DNA of 64,000 bases, from the NCBI GenBank assembly GCA_036346275.1, contig CM070711.1, positions 52,639,435-52,703,434 on the forward strand, written 5' to 3'. Below the pieces are notes generated by a model. That model had not been told where the DNA came from and made no database searches. It saw only the letters and a list, made by a program, of their open reading frames with translations. The translations under genes and the position numbers were made by a program. The DNA is from Otatea glauca (taxonomy: Eukaryota; Streptophyta; Magnoliopsida; Poales; Poaceae). This document shows positions 1 to 11,507 of this stretch, one piece after another (the first letter of the stretch is position 1; each line of letters begins with the position of its first letter).

Positions 1-224
1 AGGAAAGTTAGAAAACTTAACATATTTTTCTTTCTTTTTGCGATGTAAGAAACATTAGTATGTAATAAACTGAAGTTGGCAAATTCCAATCTGTCTCTTG
101 TACTTTTCTGTTGTGATGAACGCTTGGAGACCATAGCTCTAGAAACCGCGAGGGTTGGTCAAGCGTAGGTCAGGGCGTTACCATTTACAAGGGAAGCGTG
201 AAGAGGACAGGAACTTGGCTACGA
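1..224. other. unassigned window edge
   Basis: No gene or terminal repeat is recognisable here. It lies downstream, in minus-strand sense, of the decayed Gypsy pol end at 729-1000, so it may be that element's 3' untranslated region or LTR. The window edge prevents a test by pairing LTRs. Confidence 0.3.
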
Positions 225-645
225 AGCATTCATGCGCACTTGCTCGGGACAGGAGTGTTCCCGACAGACCAAGGGTCGCTCCGTGTGGGCACTTCCTTCT
301 TCCGCAAAGCGCTACTTAGCAACCGTAGCCGCCGGGGTGTAGGCCGTAACACTTGGGTCGAGAGGGTTACCGATTTAGGAGGAACCTCATAGTTGGTCGG
401 GTCACCGACCCGTATGAGTGCATGCACTGGCTGTGCTCGCGCGGGAAAGGAGTGTTCCTGACTGACCAAGGATCGCTCCGTGTGGGCACTTCCTTCTTTT
501 GCAAAGCACTACTTAGCAACCGTAGCCGCTGGGGCGTAGGCCGTAGTACTCGGGTCGAGAGGGTTACCGCTTTAGGAGGACCCTCGTGGTCAGTCGGGTC
601 ACCTACCCGCGTGAGCGCGCCGACTGGAAGCGACCCGCACGGGTG
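225..645. repeat. tandem repeat, about 2 copies of a 197-bp unit
   Basis: Two head-to-tail copies start at 252 and 449 (both begin GGAGTGTTCC), so the period is 197 bp. They share long stretches such as GCTCCGTGTGGGCACTTCCT and GGGTCGAGAGGGTTACCG and differ mainly by scattered substitutions. Positions 225-251 resemble the end of the unit, suggesting a third partial copy. The array lies directly downstream of the minus-strand Gypsy pol stop, i.e. in the element's 3' UTR. Short reading frames across it are by-products of the repeat. Confidence 0.85.
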
Positions 646-728
646 TGCCGACCGGTGGCCCCCGAGCGCCGTGCGGCGAACGGGTACTCGGTAGAAGGGT
701 AAAAAAGAGCGAGGGACAAGAAAGAGTT

Positions 729-1000
729 TTAGGGATAGAATCGCCTTAACTTTTCTATGTTCCACGCGTTGGAGACGATGTTGCCATCCGTGTCCTTGAG
801 TCGGAAGGTGCTACGTCAGAGAACCTCCACGACGGTGAAGGAGCCTTCCCACGGCGGCGAGAGCTTGTGCCTATCTTTGCTGGACTGAACCTGGTGCAGG
901 ACCAGGTCGCCCACGTTGAAGGACCGGCCTCAGACCTGACGGATGAGACCGGAGCTTGACTTTGGCGATCTCCTTACCACCTCGGGAAGGAGCCACCTGC
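729..1000 (-). pseudogene. Ty3/Gypsy pol C-terminus (integrase tail), decayed
   Basis: Minus-strand translation gives a typical plant Gypsy integrase C-terminal region: FNVGDLVLHQVQSSKDRHK, then LSPPWEGSFTVVEVL, one in-frame TGA, then FRLKDTDGN and the ending NAWNIEKLRRFYP followed by TAA at 729-731. This segment normally follows the integrase core and contacts DNA. The rest of pol is not found to the right; beyond about 1000 similarity fades. The wording is close to RIRE2/Tat-type elements, which I infer from family knowledge. It is a 3' fragment with a nonsense codon, not a working gene. Confidence 0.8.
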
Positions 1001-2129
1001 CCTCGCACAGTCGCTCTGTGCTATCGTATCCGTAGGGCACGTGGCTAACGGCCGGCGGAGGACCGACACTTGGCCCTTGGCGGAGATCGCCTCAGCTTGG
1101 TCGGAGATCGTGGGAGTCCGACCTGCGGGGTTGGACGCCCTATCGGGTCGGGGACGAGCTCGGGCAGCTCGTTAGGTCGGGGTCGATCATCCTTTGTGGC
1201 CCCGTGGGGCCTTTGGTCGGAGTCGGTCTTGGGGTGGCCCGTTCGTTACTCCGGGCCGTTGGGATACCCATGGTACGAGTACTCGTCAGTTATCGATAGG
1301 AAAAAAATTATCCCTACGACATTGCCGATGACCTTGCCCTCCTCCTCCCCTTCTTCCTCCTCCTCCTCTTTCCCCTTTTCTTTCTTCTCTACAAATTTAT
1401 TTTTAAAAATATTATTTTTTAAAAATTCGGTAGCCAAATATAACAAATACAATAGACTCTCTAGAGCCCTATTGCGACACCCACCTCCTCTATTATCTGC
1501 TAGTCCCTCAAAACACCTCCCCATGGCCACAGCTCGCAGGCAGTAGGTCTGCATCGATCCATTGAAAGGATTTCCCTCTGATTTTTTTAAATACACCAAT
1601 TTTAAACATTCTATAGAATTATTCTACCTTATTTTTTACAAAAATATACAACAATCAACCTTTGATGGCGTGATTGAGCTTAGTCATGTTCCGGATATAG
1701 GACTAGGGCCTTCGTCCCATAATCGAGGTGCGATTGAGGCCTGTCACTCTGCGACAGTGTGATGGTTTCAGTCGCACCACCAGGATGCGACTAAGCCTGG
1801 TCCCAAAATAGTGGAACGAGAAGGCTGACTAATCAATTTTTGTATTTTTAAAAAATATTTACATAAGTAAATTGAAACAACCCAGATTATCATCCATCCA
1901 AATGAGATCATTAACACACATAATTCAATTAATCAACAAAGAATAATCATCATTCCATTCATTAACAAAATTTCATACATCTATAATATACTACAATGCA
2001 CATAAACATTAAATTACATCAAAAATAAATATTACAAGAATGATTGAATTCCCTAAGAGCTAAACTTCAATTCACCTTTGACCTTAACTCCTGCAAAATG
2101 TCAGCCATTCATACATATAGAATAAAAAG
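1001..2129. other. intergenic, no gene seen
   Basis: A GC-rich stretch (about 1050-1290) is followed by a pyrimidine-rich low-complexity tract (about 1325-1390) and AT-rich sequence. The frame at 1070-1546 runs through the CT-rich tract and has no recognisable domain. The GC-rich part may be an LTR piece but has no partner in the window. Confidence 0.4.
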
Positions 2130-2155
2130 TATATATATATATATATATATATATA
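2130..2155. repeat. (AT)n microsatellite
   Basis: About 12-13 uninterrupted AT dinucleotides follow AAAAAG and precede AAACG. Confidence 0.95.
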
Positions 2156-2871
2156 AACGTAAAAGATTAAAAGGAGTTGCCGTTAGACCCGTATGTGATG
2201 GTATCGCTCATCGAGATACTAGACCGTCTGGGGCCAGTTGACACCTCTCGCTACCTAGGGTTCCATCATTCGGCATTAAACAAACGTGTAGTTGTTGGGT
2301 AACCATAGCATTGCATGTATAGTACCCAAATATCTCATAGTAAAAGGGTAAAGCCCACATAGTAAAAAGATGAAAGTGCCACGGTTTAAGGGATGGAACC
2401 AGCTCATAGCCAGCGGAACCCCAGATCACCCCTTCCCCATTTCAACCATTCCCAAGACCGAGCAATTCACCAAGGTTAAAGGAGCCCTAGCCGAACACCC
2501 CCTCTAGTCCAAGTCATTTTCCACACACACACAAGCAACCAAAGAGCACAGCCAGGAGGCCAAGGGAAGGCCAGGAAGCAACCAAGCCCTAGGAGCAAGA
2601 TATCCAAGAGGAGACAACTAGGAGCAAGAAGGCATCAAGCAAGCCCAAGAGCTCAAGCAAACCAGAGCCAAGCAAGTCACTAGGAGCTTAAGCCAGTAGA
2701 CTAAGAAGACAAGGAGCAAGAATACAAATAGCAACATGCACGAAGCATCAACCTGAAGTACAACTAAGATAAATGTGCGTTTTTTGGAATTGAAAACATT
2801 AGGGAGTATGAAAAAGAAGTCAGGCTTGTGGTCGTACATCCTATGCATCAGACTGCATTGGTGTCTTTCCC
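2156..2871. other. intergenic, purine-rich low complexity, no gene seen
   Basis: From about 2500 to 2730 the sequence is dominated by AAGCAAG/CCAAG-like purine-rich wording with no conserved frame. No known protein is recognised on either strand. Confidence 0.4.
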
Positions 2872-3507
2872 TTAGAGTGTCTGTTGACACAGGACTTGTC
2901 CTTCCTCAGAATTATTCTCGTAACAGATGACCCAATACTCATCTTTCAGGTCCAGTTTAGGCTTTCTCTTATCTTCCTCCCTCTCGGCTTGGCTCTTCGC
3001 CAGGGCCTCCTCATGTTCGGTTTTAAGGACACTGTGGGACTTCTACCACCATGATGTTTTCTTATAAACCATTCGTGCCTTTTCTTTGTCTTCCCCATTC
3101 TCGGTTGAGTAAGCTTTTCAATGGGTGAAGTTATCATACGCGACTGCATAGTTCAGCATATATTTTTGCTGGATGAATACCCTATCGTACTTCTCTGGCC
3201 CGTCGATCCATTGGAAGATGTGGCATTACTTCAATGGCTGCCATTATGCATGGATGAAATTAGCAATATGTAAAATGCAAGATGCAATGTGAAATATCAA
3301 TACGTTATATTCACTTACGTGATAATCCCTAAACAAGTAGTATGCCTGAGTGGTGGTGTCTGGATGTGTGGATTGAATGATCCATGCTAGATTACCGCAG
3401 TTGCACTGCGGGCGTGAAAAATCTAGTGGTATAGATGCATCCTTGCAAGAAGAAACAATGTAGGTTCCAGCTTTCTTAGCAACCCACTTTCACTTCCGAG
3501 GCATCTC
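2872..3507 (-). pseudogene. GRF-type zinc-finger protein remnant
   Basis: On the minus strand a start at 3507 reads MPRK, a stop where Trp is usual, then KWVAKKAGTYIVSS and PQCNCGNLAWIIQSTHPDT ending RDY near 3321. After an apparent intron, CHIFQWIDGPEKYD is found at about 3165-3225. The CxCG, then C-x-FxW order fits the GRF zinc finger, a nucleic-acid-binding module. One expected Cys in the YYxxRDY segment is missing. A stop follows FTH near 3120, then a charged tail runs to about 2872. It sits on the same strand as, and downstream of, a MULE transposase remnant, so it may be MULE cargo or a flanking plant gene. Function is unknown. Confidence 0.6.
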
Positions 3508-3731
3508 TATGTAGTATGATGCCCCAACCCTTGCGAAGTGACCTCCTCTACTCCCTTCTCTCTCCCTTCTCCTAGTTTTTGAAATTAGCTCAAGTGGAGT
3601 GTTAGATGTGGTGATGGAGTGTGCCCCGTTTTTGTAGGTGGTTAGTCTGCAGTGTTGCGGTTGTAAATTTGGGCAAATGGAAGTACACTCACATCCTCGA
3701 GAAGAAATCTTTGGACACAAGAAAGGTCAGC

Positions 3732-3888
3732 GAGTTGTAAAATCACTGAGAAAAGGTGGTGCGTGTTGTTAATTCACCGAGAAAAGATGGTTACGAGTTA
3801 TCAAATCACTGAGAAAAGCTAGTGCGAGTTGTCAATTAATTTAGAAAAGGTGGTGTGAGTTATCAAATCACTCAGTAAAGCTCGTGTG
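3732..3888. repeat. minisatellite, 5 units of about 31 bp
   Basis: Five consecutive variants of GAGTTGTCAAATCACTGAG followed by AAAAGGTGGTGC-like sequence, each about 31 bp, with substitutions between units. It lies between the GRF exon and the MULE transposase remnant. Confidence 0.85.
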
Positions 3889-3891
3889 TGC

Positions 3892-3911
3892 TATGGTATG
3901 GTATGGTATGG
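3892..3911. repeat. (TATGG)n short tandem repeat
   Basis: Four copies of the pentamer TATGG, immediately after the 31-bp minisatellite. Confidence 0.9.
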
Positions 3912-4229
3912 TCAATTATGTTAGAAACAATGACATGTAGTAAATGACGTGTTTCAAGTACATAGTCGACCATGAAGCATCAATACATAGTAACATGGTA
4001 AAATGTAAGCCTGTATAATTCTTGGGGATAATTTATGAACAAAATAAGGAGTTACATGGTGCAAAGGGTTCATTCCAGTGTATATTTTGCCGGTTACATG
4101 TATGATACAAATGACATGACAACCTTATTACAACTACGTATGTGCACTCCTTTTGGAATGTAAACGATATGGCGGTTATACATCTAATTGGGCTTGTGGG
4201 CAAACGCCCCTAGAGCGAAAATAGAACAC

Positions 4230-4740
4230 CATAGGACACCCACATGGAGTGACGATTATTAGGGTTTCGTGGATGCGGCTGGTTGTCAAGGAAGTGGCAG
4301 GTCATCATGGTAGCCTTTATCAACCTAGCATGCCGGTCATGTATTATGCAAACGTCCGAGCGTTAACAAACAACTCTAAACATAAGATGCCTGAAGAACC
4401 GCAACCAACTATCAAAGCTCTCACTCTCCAAGAACGCAAGAGCCATTGAACGGATCTGACTGTTGCCATCCAGACCAATTGCCATCATGATCTGCCAAAT
4501 GTACTTCCTGGTCAAGAATGTTTCATCAACGCACATCAATGGGCAGCAATGACAGGAGGCATCAACACAGGCACCGAATGCTAGGGAAGTCCATTGTATT
4601 AACATGTACCCTGGCATGCCTTGGCGGATTCTCTAAAACCTTATCCTTCCTTGCGATATGCCCCGGGGTTCTTTGTTGTAGTACATCAAGTAGACAAGAG
4701 AGATTACCGTAGGCGGACTCAAATATGCCGATCCTCCTAC
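4230..4740 (-). pseudogene. MULE (Mutator-like) transposase fragment
   Basis: The minus strand contains the conserved MULE transposase core. FGACVDASCHCCPLMCVDET (with FLTRKYIWQ next) holds the first catalytic Asp, then IMMAIGLDGNSQIRSMALAF, the LESESFDSWLRFFRHL segment, and after a stop VCIIHDRHA with the second Asp. Upstream, about 4640-4740, a weaker match to the preceding segment is out of frame. No catalytic Glu, C-terminal region or terminal inverted repeats were found, so this is a broken internal piece of a DNA transposon. Stops and frameshifts exclude activity. Confidence 0.8.
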
Positions 4741-5943
4741 CGATGTGTTCATGCTCGGCAGAGCCGAGCTACTGCTGCACGGAATGTGCTGCTGCGGTAC
4801 GGGAGTACGGCACATGCCTATCGCTACTCCTATGGTCGGAAATGGAGTTAGTTTTACAAATTTGTGAGGACTAGATTTGCAAGAAAAGTGAATCAGGAAA
4901 AAAAAAAACTGGCGTTGTACTGCTTGTAATTCTGCTGATGTGTGAACAACATGTGCGCTATACTTGAGAAAATAACCCGAAATGTAAGCTAATCTCTTCT
5001 CTACATTATAAAATATTAGAAGCATCCAAAGAATATTGACACGTGCATGTGCGCAACTTGAGGGTAAAGATTGCATAGGGATCGCTCCTCACAGTAGAAA
5101 GCATGGGAAAAGGTGACAGACGGTTCAGATCAACACGAGAGTAACTGGGTTAATATGGTTCCAGATGTTCATTGCAGATCCAACGCCTTGAAAGACAATC
5201 CTACGCTTCCAACCGTAGGAAGCTACCTGTCAACATTTTGTCCACGATTTCAGCTAGTTACCAGATGTCAATTTTGCGCCCCTCTCTTTAGCATCACGAG
5301 GGACATGAGAAGGACGTTGATAGGAACAAAGCATCCAAGAAACGTAACACATTAGTCACCCATTGAACTTCCCTGTTCACTATCAATTGATTATTGACAA
5401 ATTACAAAGGAGCACATGCGTTCATGACTTCATATTGTACAACTATACTTGAAAAGCCTTGACTTTTGCTCCCTTTGAGCTTTGGCAATCCTCGCAAGCA
5501 GATAACGATTCTTTTTTTGCCCCTATAAAGGATGACAATGTTCCTGTAGAGGATCAGAAAAATAGTGAAATTGTATTGCACGTAACCACTGAAATTTGTC
5601 TGAAAAAAATAAACTAAACAAACGAAGCTAGATTAGGATAAACTAATTGAATTGCTCAGCCTATTATAATTCAACGGTTGAATTGGAACATGTCGCATTG
5701 AGCCGGAGCACCATGGCACGTGTTCTACCAATACATGCTTTCCAAAATGTACTCGGTAAATGAAATGTGTTTCATGCTTCTTATTTGTTTGCTGGAATTC
5801 CACATTCAGTTTTCTCGAGAGTTTGTAAAAAAGTTGCTCATAAACTTGCAAGTCATGGAGCTTCGCGCAGGGCGCCACTATGGTGTGGATGGACCATGGT
5901 CTAACCTCTGTATATGAACTTGTAGCCGCTGATTGTTTGCGGC
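4741..5943. other. MULE flank and intergenic sequence, no gene seen
   Basis: Minus-strand frames here may be decayed N-terminal transposase, but no motif is clear enough to claim. The rest is AT-rich with no recognisable gene. Confidence 0.35.
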
Positions 5944-6225
5944 AATTTTTAATATAGATCATTCATTTTTTTATTTAATAGATCCGATTAGCTAGTATTT
6001 ATTTATATATGTCCGATAGTAAAGTAGTGATAGAAATACCCTTAATAAATCAATAACTAGATTTAGTTTCTACCCCACTGTATATTAATAGTATTATAAA
6101 ATTTCTATTTATATAAAATTTCTATTTATATGCATAGCCGTCGTCCCATGCACGGATCTGCACCTGCACCTTGCACTGATCCAAGAAAATCAAACTCGAT
6201 CGGAATAAAACTGGCCACCACATTG
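5944..6225. repeat. dispersed direct repeat, copy A
   Basis: Matches copy B at 6743-7015 over about 280 bp. Shared blocks include AATAGATCCGATTAGCTAGT, the stretch TATTATAAAATTTCTATTTA, AGCCGTCGTCCCAT and CACTGATCCAAGAAAA. Copy A has a short internal duplication of AAATTTCTATTTATAT. Flanks differ, and no terminal inverted repeats or coding capacity are visible. Confidence 0.8.
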
Positions 6226-6742
6226 CCAACTAAAAAAAATGCATTCGGCTAATCTATACTCCTTTATAATGCACCTAAGTATTCTTTTCTACGTCCACCC
6301 CAAATAATGCACCCCACTAGAGATGGTCTAACCTTCATGCACCCAGTAAACGTCCCGTAAACTTGCCTCCATCAAAATTAACCCTCGGATCTTTCCTCGC
6401 CTTTACTCACCCACATCCGATGGCCATTGTTTAATGTGTCTAACTCATCCTGTGGCCCACAAAGATCTCCCCACCTCCAAAGATCATCTCAAGGAAAAGG
6501 AAACAAATATCCTGGAATTAAGAAAAAGGAAACAAACGTTCTAGAAAAGAAAAGACCATATATTACGTGCTGGGAAAAGGAAACCGGAAGACAGGGTACT
6601 ATACTAGTGAGTCTAAAAAACTGTATTCAGTTAATCGTCTGTTTACATGTAGGCCTGTCTTCTCGTTCATTTGTCTGCACCTGCACCAAAATTGTATTAG
6701 AGTAATCATCCATCTATATGCAGGAGCTCTTTTACGGTACAC
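6226..6742. other. spacer between the direct repeats, no gene seen
   Basis: Mixed-composition sequence between copies A and B. Short frames show no known domain. Confidence 0.35.
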
Positions 6743-7015
6743 TAAATTTAATATAAACCGTTTATTCTTTCTATCTAATAGATCCGATTAGCTAGTATTT
6801 ATTTATACTTGCTCTGATTGTAAAGTGGTAGAAATATCTTTAACAAATTAATGATTAGATCTGGTTTCTATTGCTTACTATATATTACTAATATTATAAA
6901 ATTTCTATTTATATGCAGAGCCGTCGTCCCATTCACCGAGCTGCACCTGCACCGCACCTTGCACTGATCCAAGAAAAGCAAACTCGATCGGAATAAAAAC
7001 TGGCCACCACATGGG
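6743..7015. repeat. dispersed direct repeat, copy B
   Basis: Partner of copy A in the same orientation about 800 bp away. Substitutions and small gaps show an old duplication or two insertions of the same element. Confidence 0.8.
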
Positions 7016-7372
7016 CCTTTGCTCCGGTGCTCCCATTCCGGCCAAGAGCATACTCCCAACAAATGCAACAGGCGTTGTTGTCATGCACCTAATGGCAAAG
7101 GTGCAACGAAAAGACAAAGGTGCACGATAAGATTAGGTATGACCATATATGTATTCGGCCATTTCGTGCACCTGTAGTTCCCAGTGGTTACACAAGCATT
7201 TTCCTTTCCTTTTTCGTTTGCAACGGGGCCTTACCAGACGTGCCTTTCGGTCCATTACATAACTACCCCACCGTACCTCTGTTCGGCGCGCGATTTGTAC
7301 CGTGAGAAGACCAGTACCAAAATGCCGTTTTCCTATAAGAACTGTCTTCCATTTGCAGACTCCAATGGTTTC
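7016..7372. other. left flank of Copia element, no gene seen
   Basis: Unassigned sequence up to the 5' LTR. Before the Copia insertion it would have been distal upstream DNA of the P450 gene. Confidence 0.4.
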
Positions 7373-7598
7373 TGTTGGGAAACCCTCGTGATCCATGGAA
7401 AGCCCACGTTAGCCCTTTTGCCGAAATCCTAGATGAGCGCTATAAAAGGAGGAGGGGGGTCCCCCCTATGTACAAGAAATCATTAGCAATAAAGAATTGC
7501 CGCTGTTGCTCTCCCTAAACACGTGTCTCTCTCTTTCTGTTCTCCAATTCAGATCTGTTCGGGAACCCCGGACTATTCGATAGCGAGGTTCCTTAACA
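7373..7598 (+). repeat. 5' LTR of Copia element
   Basis: 226 bp, TG...CA ends, with a TATA-like CGCTATAAAAGG near 7440 and an AATAAAG polyadenylation-like signal. It matches the 3' LTR with small indels. Confidence 0.93.
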
Positions 7599-7612
7599 CG
7601 TTATCAGCACGA
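7599..7612 (+). promoter_or_regulatory. probable primer-binding site, non-canonical
   Basis: The sequence after the LTR reads CGTTATCAGCACGA. TATCAG agrees with the usual plant Copia site TGGTATCAGAGC (initiator Met tRNA), but the rest does not, so the primer may be an internal tRNA part or another tRNA. Confidence 0.5.
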
Positions 7613-7658
7613 AGCTCTACCGGAGATCAGTTTTGAAAAGAAATCGTGTAGCGCCCAA

Positions 7659-10600
7659 ATGGAAGAGATATGCATTGTTGATAGTGGCACAACAAATACC
7701 ATCTTAAGAGAGTCTAAATATTTCCATCGATCACGAAGAAATTGGAAAGATTACTACGATCGCAGGAAGCGACTCATATGTAATCGGCTCAGGAAGAGCC
7801 ACAATTATATTGCCTATGGGTACAACTCTGGTAATTGAAGAAGCCCTTTTGTACCCTGAATCAACTCGCACTCTCTTAAGCTTTAAAGATATCCGCGCCA
7901 ATGGTTTTCACGTAGAAACCAATGAAGAAAATAGCAAAGAATACTTGTGCATTGTGAAGCACGCGGTATGTGAAAAAATGGTATTAGAAAAATGTCCCTC
8001 ATATGAATCTGGGTTGTACTACACGAATATTCATGCACCCGAAGTGTATACTTCTTTGAAGACTGTTTTTAGAAGCTCTGAGTTATTTTCTTTATGGCAT
8101 GGTAGATTAGGTCATCCTGGTCTTAGAATGATGAGAAATATAGTGAACAACTCACAAGGTCATGGCATTAATGTTAAAAATTTCCCGAATCATGAAGATT
8201 TTGTGTGCCCTGCATGTGCCACCGGGAAATTAATAACTAGACCCTCTGTCATGAAAGTGCAAAGTGAAATCCCTGCATTCCTTGAACGCATCCAGGGGGA
8301 TATTTGCGGTCCGATTCAGCCCCTGTCAGGGCCGTTTCGATACTTTATGGTGCTCATCGATGCTTCCTCGAAATGGTCGCATGTATGCTTGTTGTCAACA
8401 AGAAACCATGCTTTTGCAAAGCTGATCTCGCAGATCATAAGAATTAAGAATGCTTTCCCTGATCATCGCGTGAAGTCCATTAGAATGGACAATGCCGGAG
8501 AATTTACTTCAAAGGCATTTGATGATTATTGCACGGCAACAGGATAGCAGTTGAGCACTCCGTACCGCACGTCCATACGCAGAATGGACTAGCAGAAGCA
8601 CTAATAAAGAGGATTAAGATCATTGCCAGACCGCTTTTGCAGAGTTGTAACTTGCCCAACACTTGTTGGGACACGCAGTCGCACGCAGCAGCTCTTATCA
8701 ATTTTAGACCGTCGGCCTACAACATCCATTCTCCTATGCAGCTTGTGCACGGGATCATCCCGAAGATCTCCCATCTTAGAAAATTTGGGTGTATGGTATA
8801 TGTACCTATACCACCCCTCAGCGAACTGCAATGGGCCCTCTCCGCAAGTCCGGGATATCGTTGGTTATGAGAGTGCATCCATAATCGTATTTGGAACCCA
8901 TGATCGAGATTTGCATACTGACCGGTTTCATTGATTGCATTTTTGACGAGGATCGCTTCCGTCATTAGGGAGAAATCAACCTTTGGATGAAAAATGCCGG
9001 AAATCATATGGCATTCCAGGATCCCGCACATGACCCCGCACTAATGAAGCAAATCAAGAAGTCCGAAGATAATTGATTTGCATAATTTAGCAAATGAACT
9101 GTCTGATCATTTTGTGATCCAAGGCGTGGTTAAGTCGCATGTACCGCAAGGAATGCACCGAGAGGGTGGAAATACCAAAGAAAATAGAAGGTATCCCTCA
9201 ACTTGTTCAGAGGCCTCAAAGGAAAAGAGCAGTAATCGGCTCCTCAAGCCCAAAGTACCCGAGACGCGTCTGAGAAAAGCGGCGAGAGGACTTACCACAA
9301 CCAATCACGAAAATGCCCCCAGGAAAGAAGGGAGCCAGTTGAGACTGCACTGGAAAGAAGCCAACAGAAAGGCAATTCGGACTTGAATCTTCCATCAAGG
9401 AAGCCGCGGAAATAATGTGTGCGCACACATAGGCGATGAAAAGCTAAAGGAACTTGCTCCTGCGATAGGGAATAGCAGCGAAGAGCAAGTAGAATTGCAT
9501 GAAGCACCCCATGAAGAAATGGCCATAAACTTTGTAATAACAGGAGAATCCCTGAATAGAGCAACAGCCAACGTTGATGCATACTTTGCAAAGAAGATTG
9601 CCTCGATCATTGATCATGATCCCGAGCCTGCATCTCTCGCAGAGTGCAAGAAAATGCTAGATTGGAAAGAATGGAAATAGGCAATCACTGCAGAGTTAGT
9701 CTCTCTGAACAAGAGAGAAGTGTTTGGGCCCGTATGCCGCACACCTTCCCATGTAAACCCCGTAGGTCACAAATGGGTCTTTGTTCGGAAGAGAAATGAA
9801 AACAACGAAGTTGTAAGGTACAAGGCAAGGCTCGTAGCTCAAGGTTTCACTCAACGTCCTGGAGTTGATTATGAAGAAACCTATTCTCCGGTCATGGGAG
9901 GAATTACCTTTAGATATTTGATCTCAATGGCAGTCAACTTGAAGTTGAGAATGAAGCTAATGGATGTTGTCACAGCATACTTGTATGGAAACTTGGATTC
10001 GGAGATATACATGAAAGTACCGGAAGGAATTCCTATCCCGAACCAAGATGGAGCAAATAGAAAACATGCAGTGTGAAATTGGAGAAATCACCTGTATGGG
10101 TCAAGCGATCGGGAAGAATGTGGTACAATCGCTGAGTGACTTTCTGCAAGAAAGGCTACACAAACAGCGAAGATTGTCCATGTGTGTTTATACAGCGATC
10201 CCCGAATGGATTCTGTATAATCTCCGTCTATGTAGATGACTTGAACATCATTGGGACGGATGAAGAAATTGAAGAGGCATGCTCATACTTGAAGTCTGAG
10301 TTTGAAATGAAGGATTTGGGTAAAACCAAGTTTTGTTTAGGCTTGCAGCTTGAACATGTCCAAGGAGGAATCTTGGTACATCAATCAACCTACACACAGA
10401 AAGTGTTGGAAAGGTTTGGATTTGAAAAAGCATATCCTGCGAAGACTCCAATGGTCGGAAGGTCACTCCAAGCAGACCTAGACCCATACAGACCTAGAGA
10501 AGAGGGGGAGGAAGTCCTGGGAGCAGAATTCCCATATCTGAGTGCAATTGGAGCGCTCATGTACCTTGCGAATAGCACTAGACCGGACATTGCGTTCGCT

Positions 10601-11260
10601 GTGAATTTACTAGCTCGGTACAGTGCAGAACCCACCAAAAGGCATTGGGAAGGGATCAAGGACATCTTTCATTACCTCCAAGGAAGCAAAGACCTCGGTC
10701 TGTTCTTCAGAAGAAATAATGAATTGAATTTGGTTGGCTATGCAGATGCTGGGTACTTATCAGACCCGCATACTGGCAAGTCCCAAACTGGCTATGTTTT
10801 CCTATGTGGAGGAACATCAATTTCTTGGAAGTCGTCTAAGTAGACTCTTGTCTCGACGTCGACAAACCACTCGGAAATCATTGCCTTGTATGAAGCATCT
10901 CGTGAATGTGCATGGCTCAGAAGAATGGTTCACCACATCCAGAAGTCATGTGGTTTGAACATTGAGCAAACTCCCACGATAATTTATGAAGATAATGCAG
11001 CTTGTGTTGCCCAAGCACAAATGGGTTATGTGAAGAGCAATCTCACGAAGCATATCAACCCCAAGTTCTTCTATGCTCATGAATTGCATAAGATGAACGA
11101 GATCAAGATATTGCATACTAAGTCATGTGAAAATCTTGCAGATTTGTTCACTAAATCACTCCCAGCGTCTACCTTTGAAAGGTGTGTGAAAGGAATTGGG
11201 ATGATGAGACTTAGAGAAGTGCAGATTTCAGGGGGAGATATTTCACATACTCCCACATAA
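7659..11260 (+). pseudogene. Copia pol polyprotein (PR-INT-RT-RH), broken
   Basis: An ATG at 7659 leads straight into the protease motif CIVDSGTTNTILRESKYF. After a frame change, 7810-8548 holds the GAG-pre-integrase segment LWHGRLGHPG with a CPAC pair, then the integrase core with Asp in GDICGP and MDNAGEF. A stop and frameshift near 8546 separate the GLAEALIKRIK part that should contain the Glu. 8870-9400 is badly scrambled. RT is at 9680-10400 (HKWVFVRKRNENNEVVRYKA, VYVDDLNIIGT) and RNase H at 10700-11200 (GYADAGYLSDPHTGKSQTGY; KHINPKFFYAHE), with an in-frame TAG after WKSSK. Pol ends at TAA 11258-11260. There are at least five disruptions, so it is non-functional. Confidence 0.92.
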
Positions 11261-11487
11261 ATCTCGAGCATGAATTATGAATACCCAACATAAATCTCGA
11301 AGATTAGCAATTGAAGTTGGGAGAATTATACTCTTTTTCCTTAGCAAGTTTTTCATGAAGTTTTCTTGCATAAGGTTTTTAACGAGACAATTCGTGCAAC
11401 ATGGTAAGCGTATGCTATGTACTCTTTCTCCAAGTATTTTTCCCACTGGGTTTTTCTGGAGTTTTGATGAGGCATATGCATCTCGCG

Positions 11488-11507
11488 GCAAAGGGCCCAA
11501 GGGGGAG
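11488..11507 (+). other. polypurine tract of Copia element
   Basis: Purine-rich GGCAAAGGGCCCAAGGGGGA directly before the 3' LTR, the expected plus-strand primer site. Confidence 0.7.

Noticed and set aside
1070..1546. 158-codon frame
   Set aside because: Crosses a pyrimidine-rich low-complexity tract; its Ser/Phe run is compositional.
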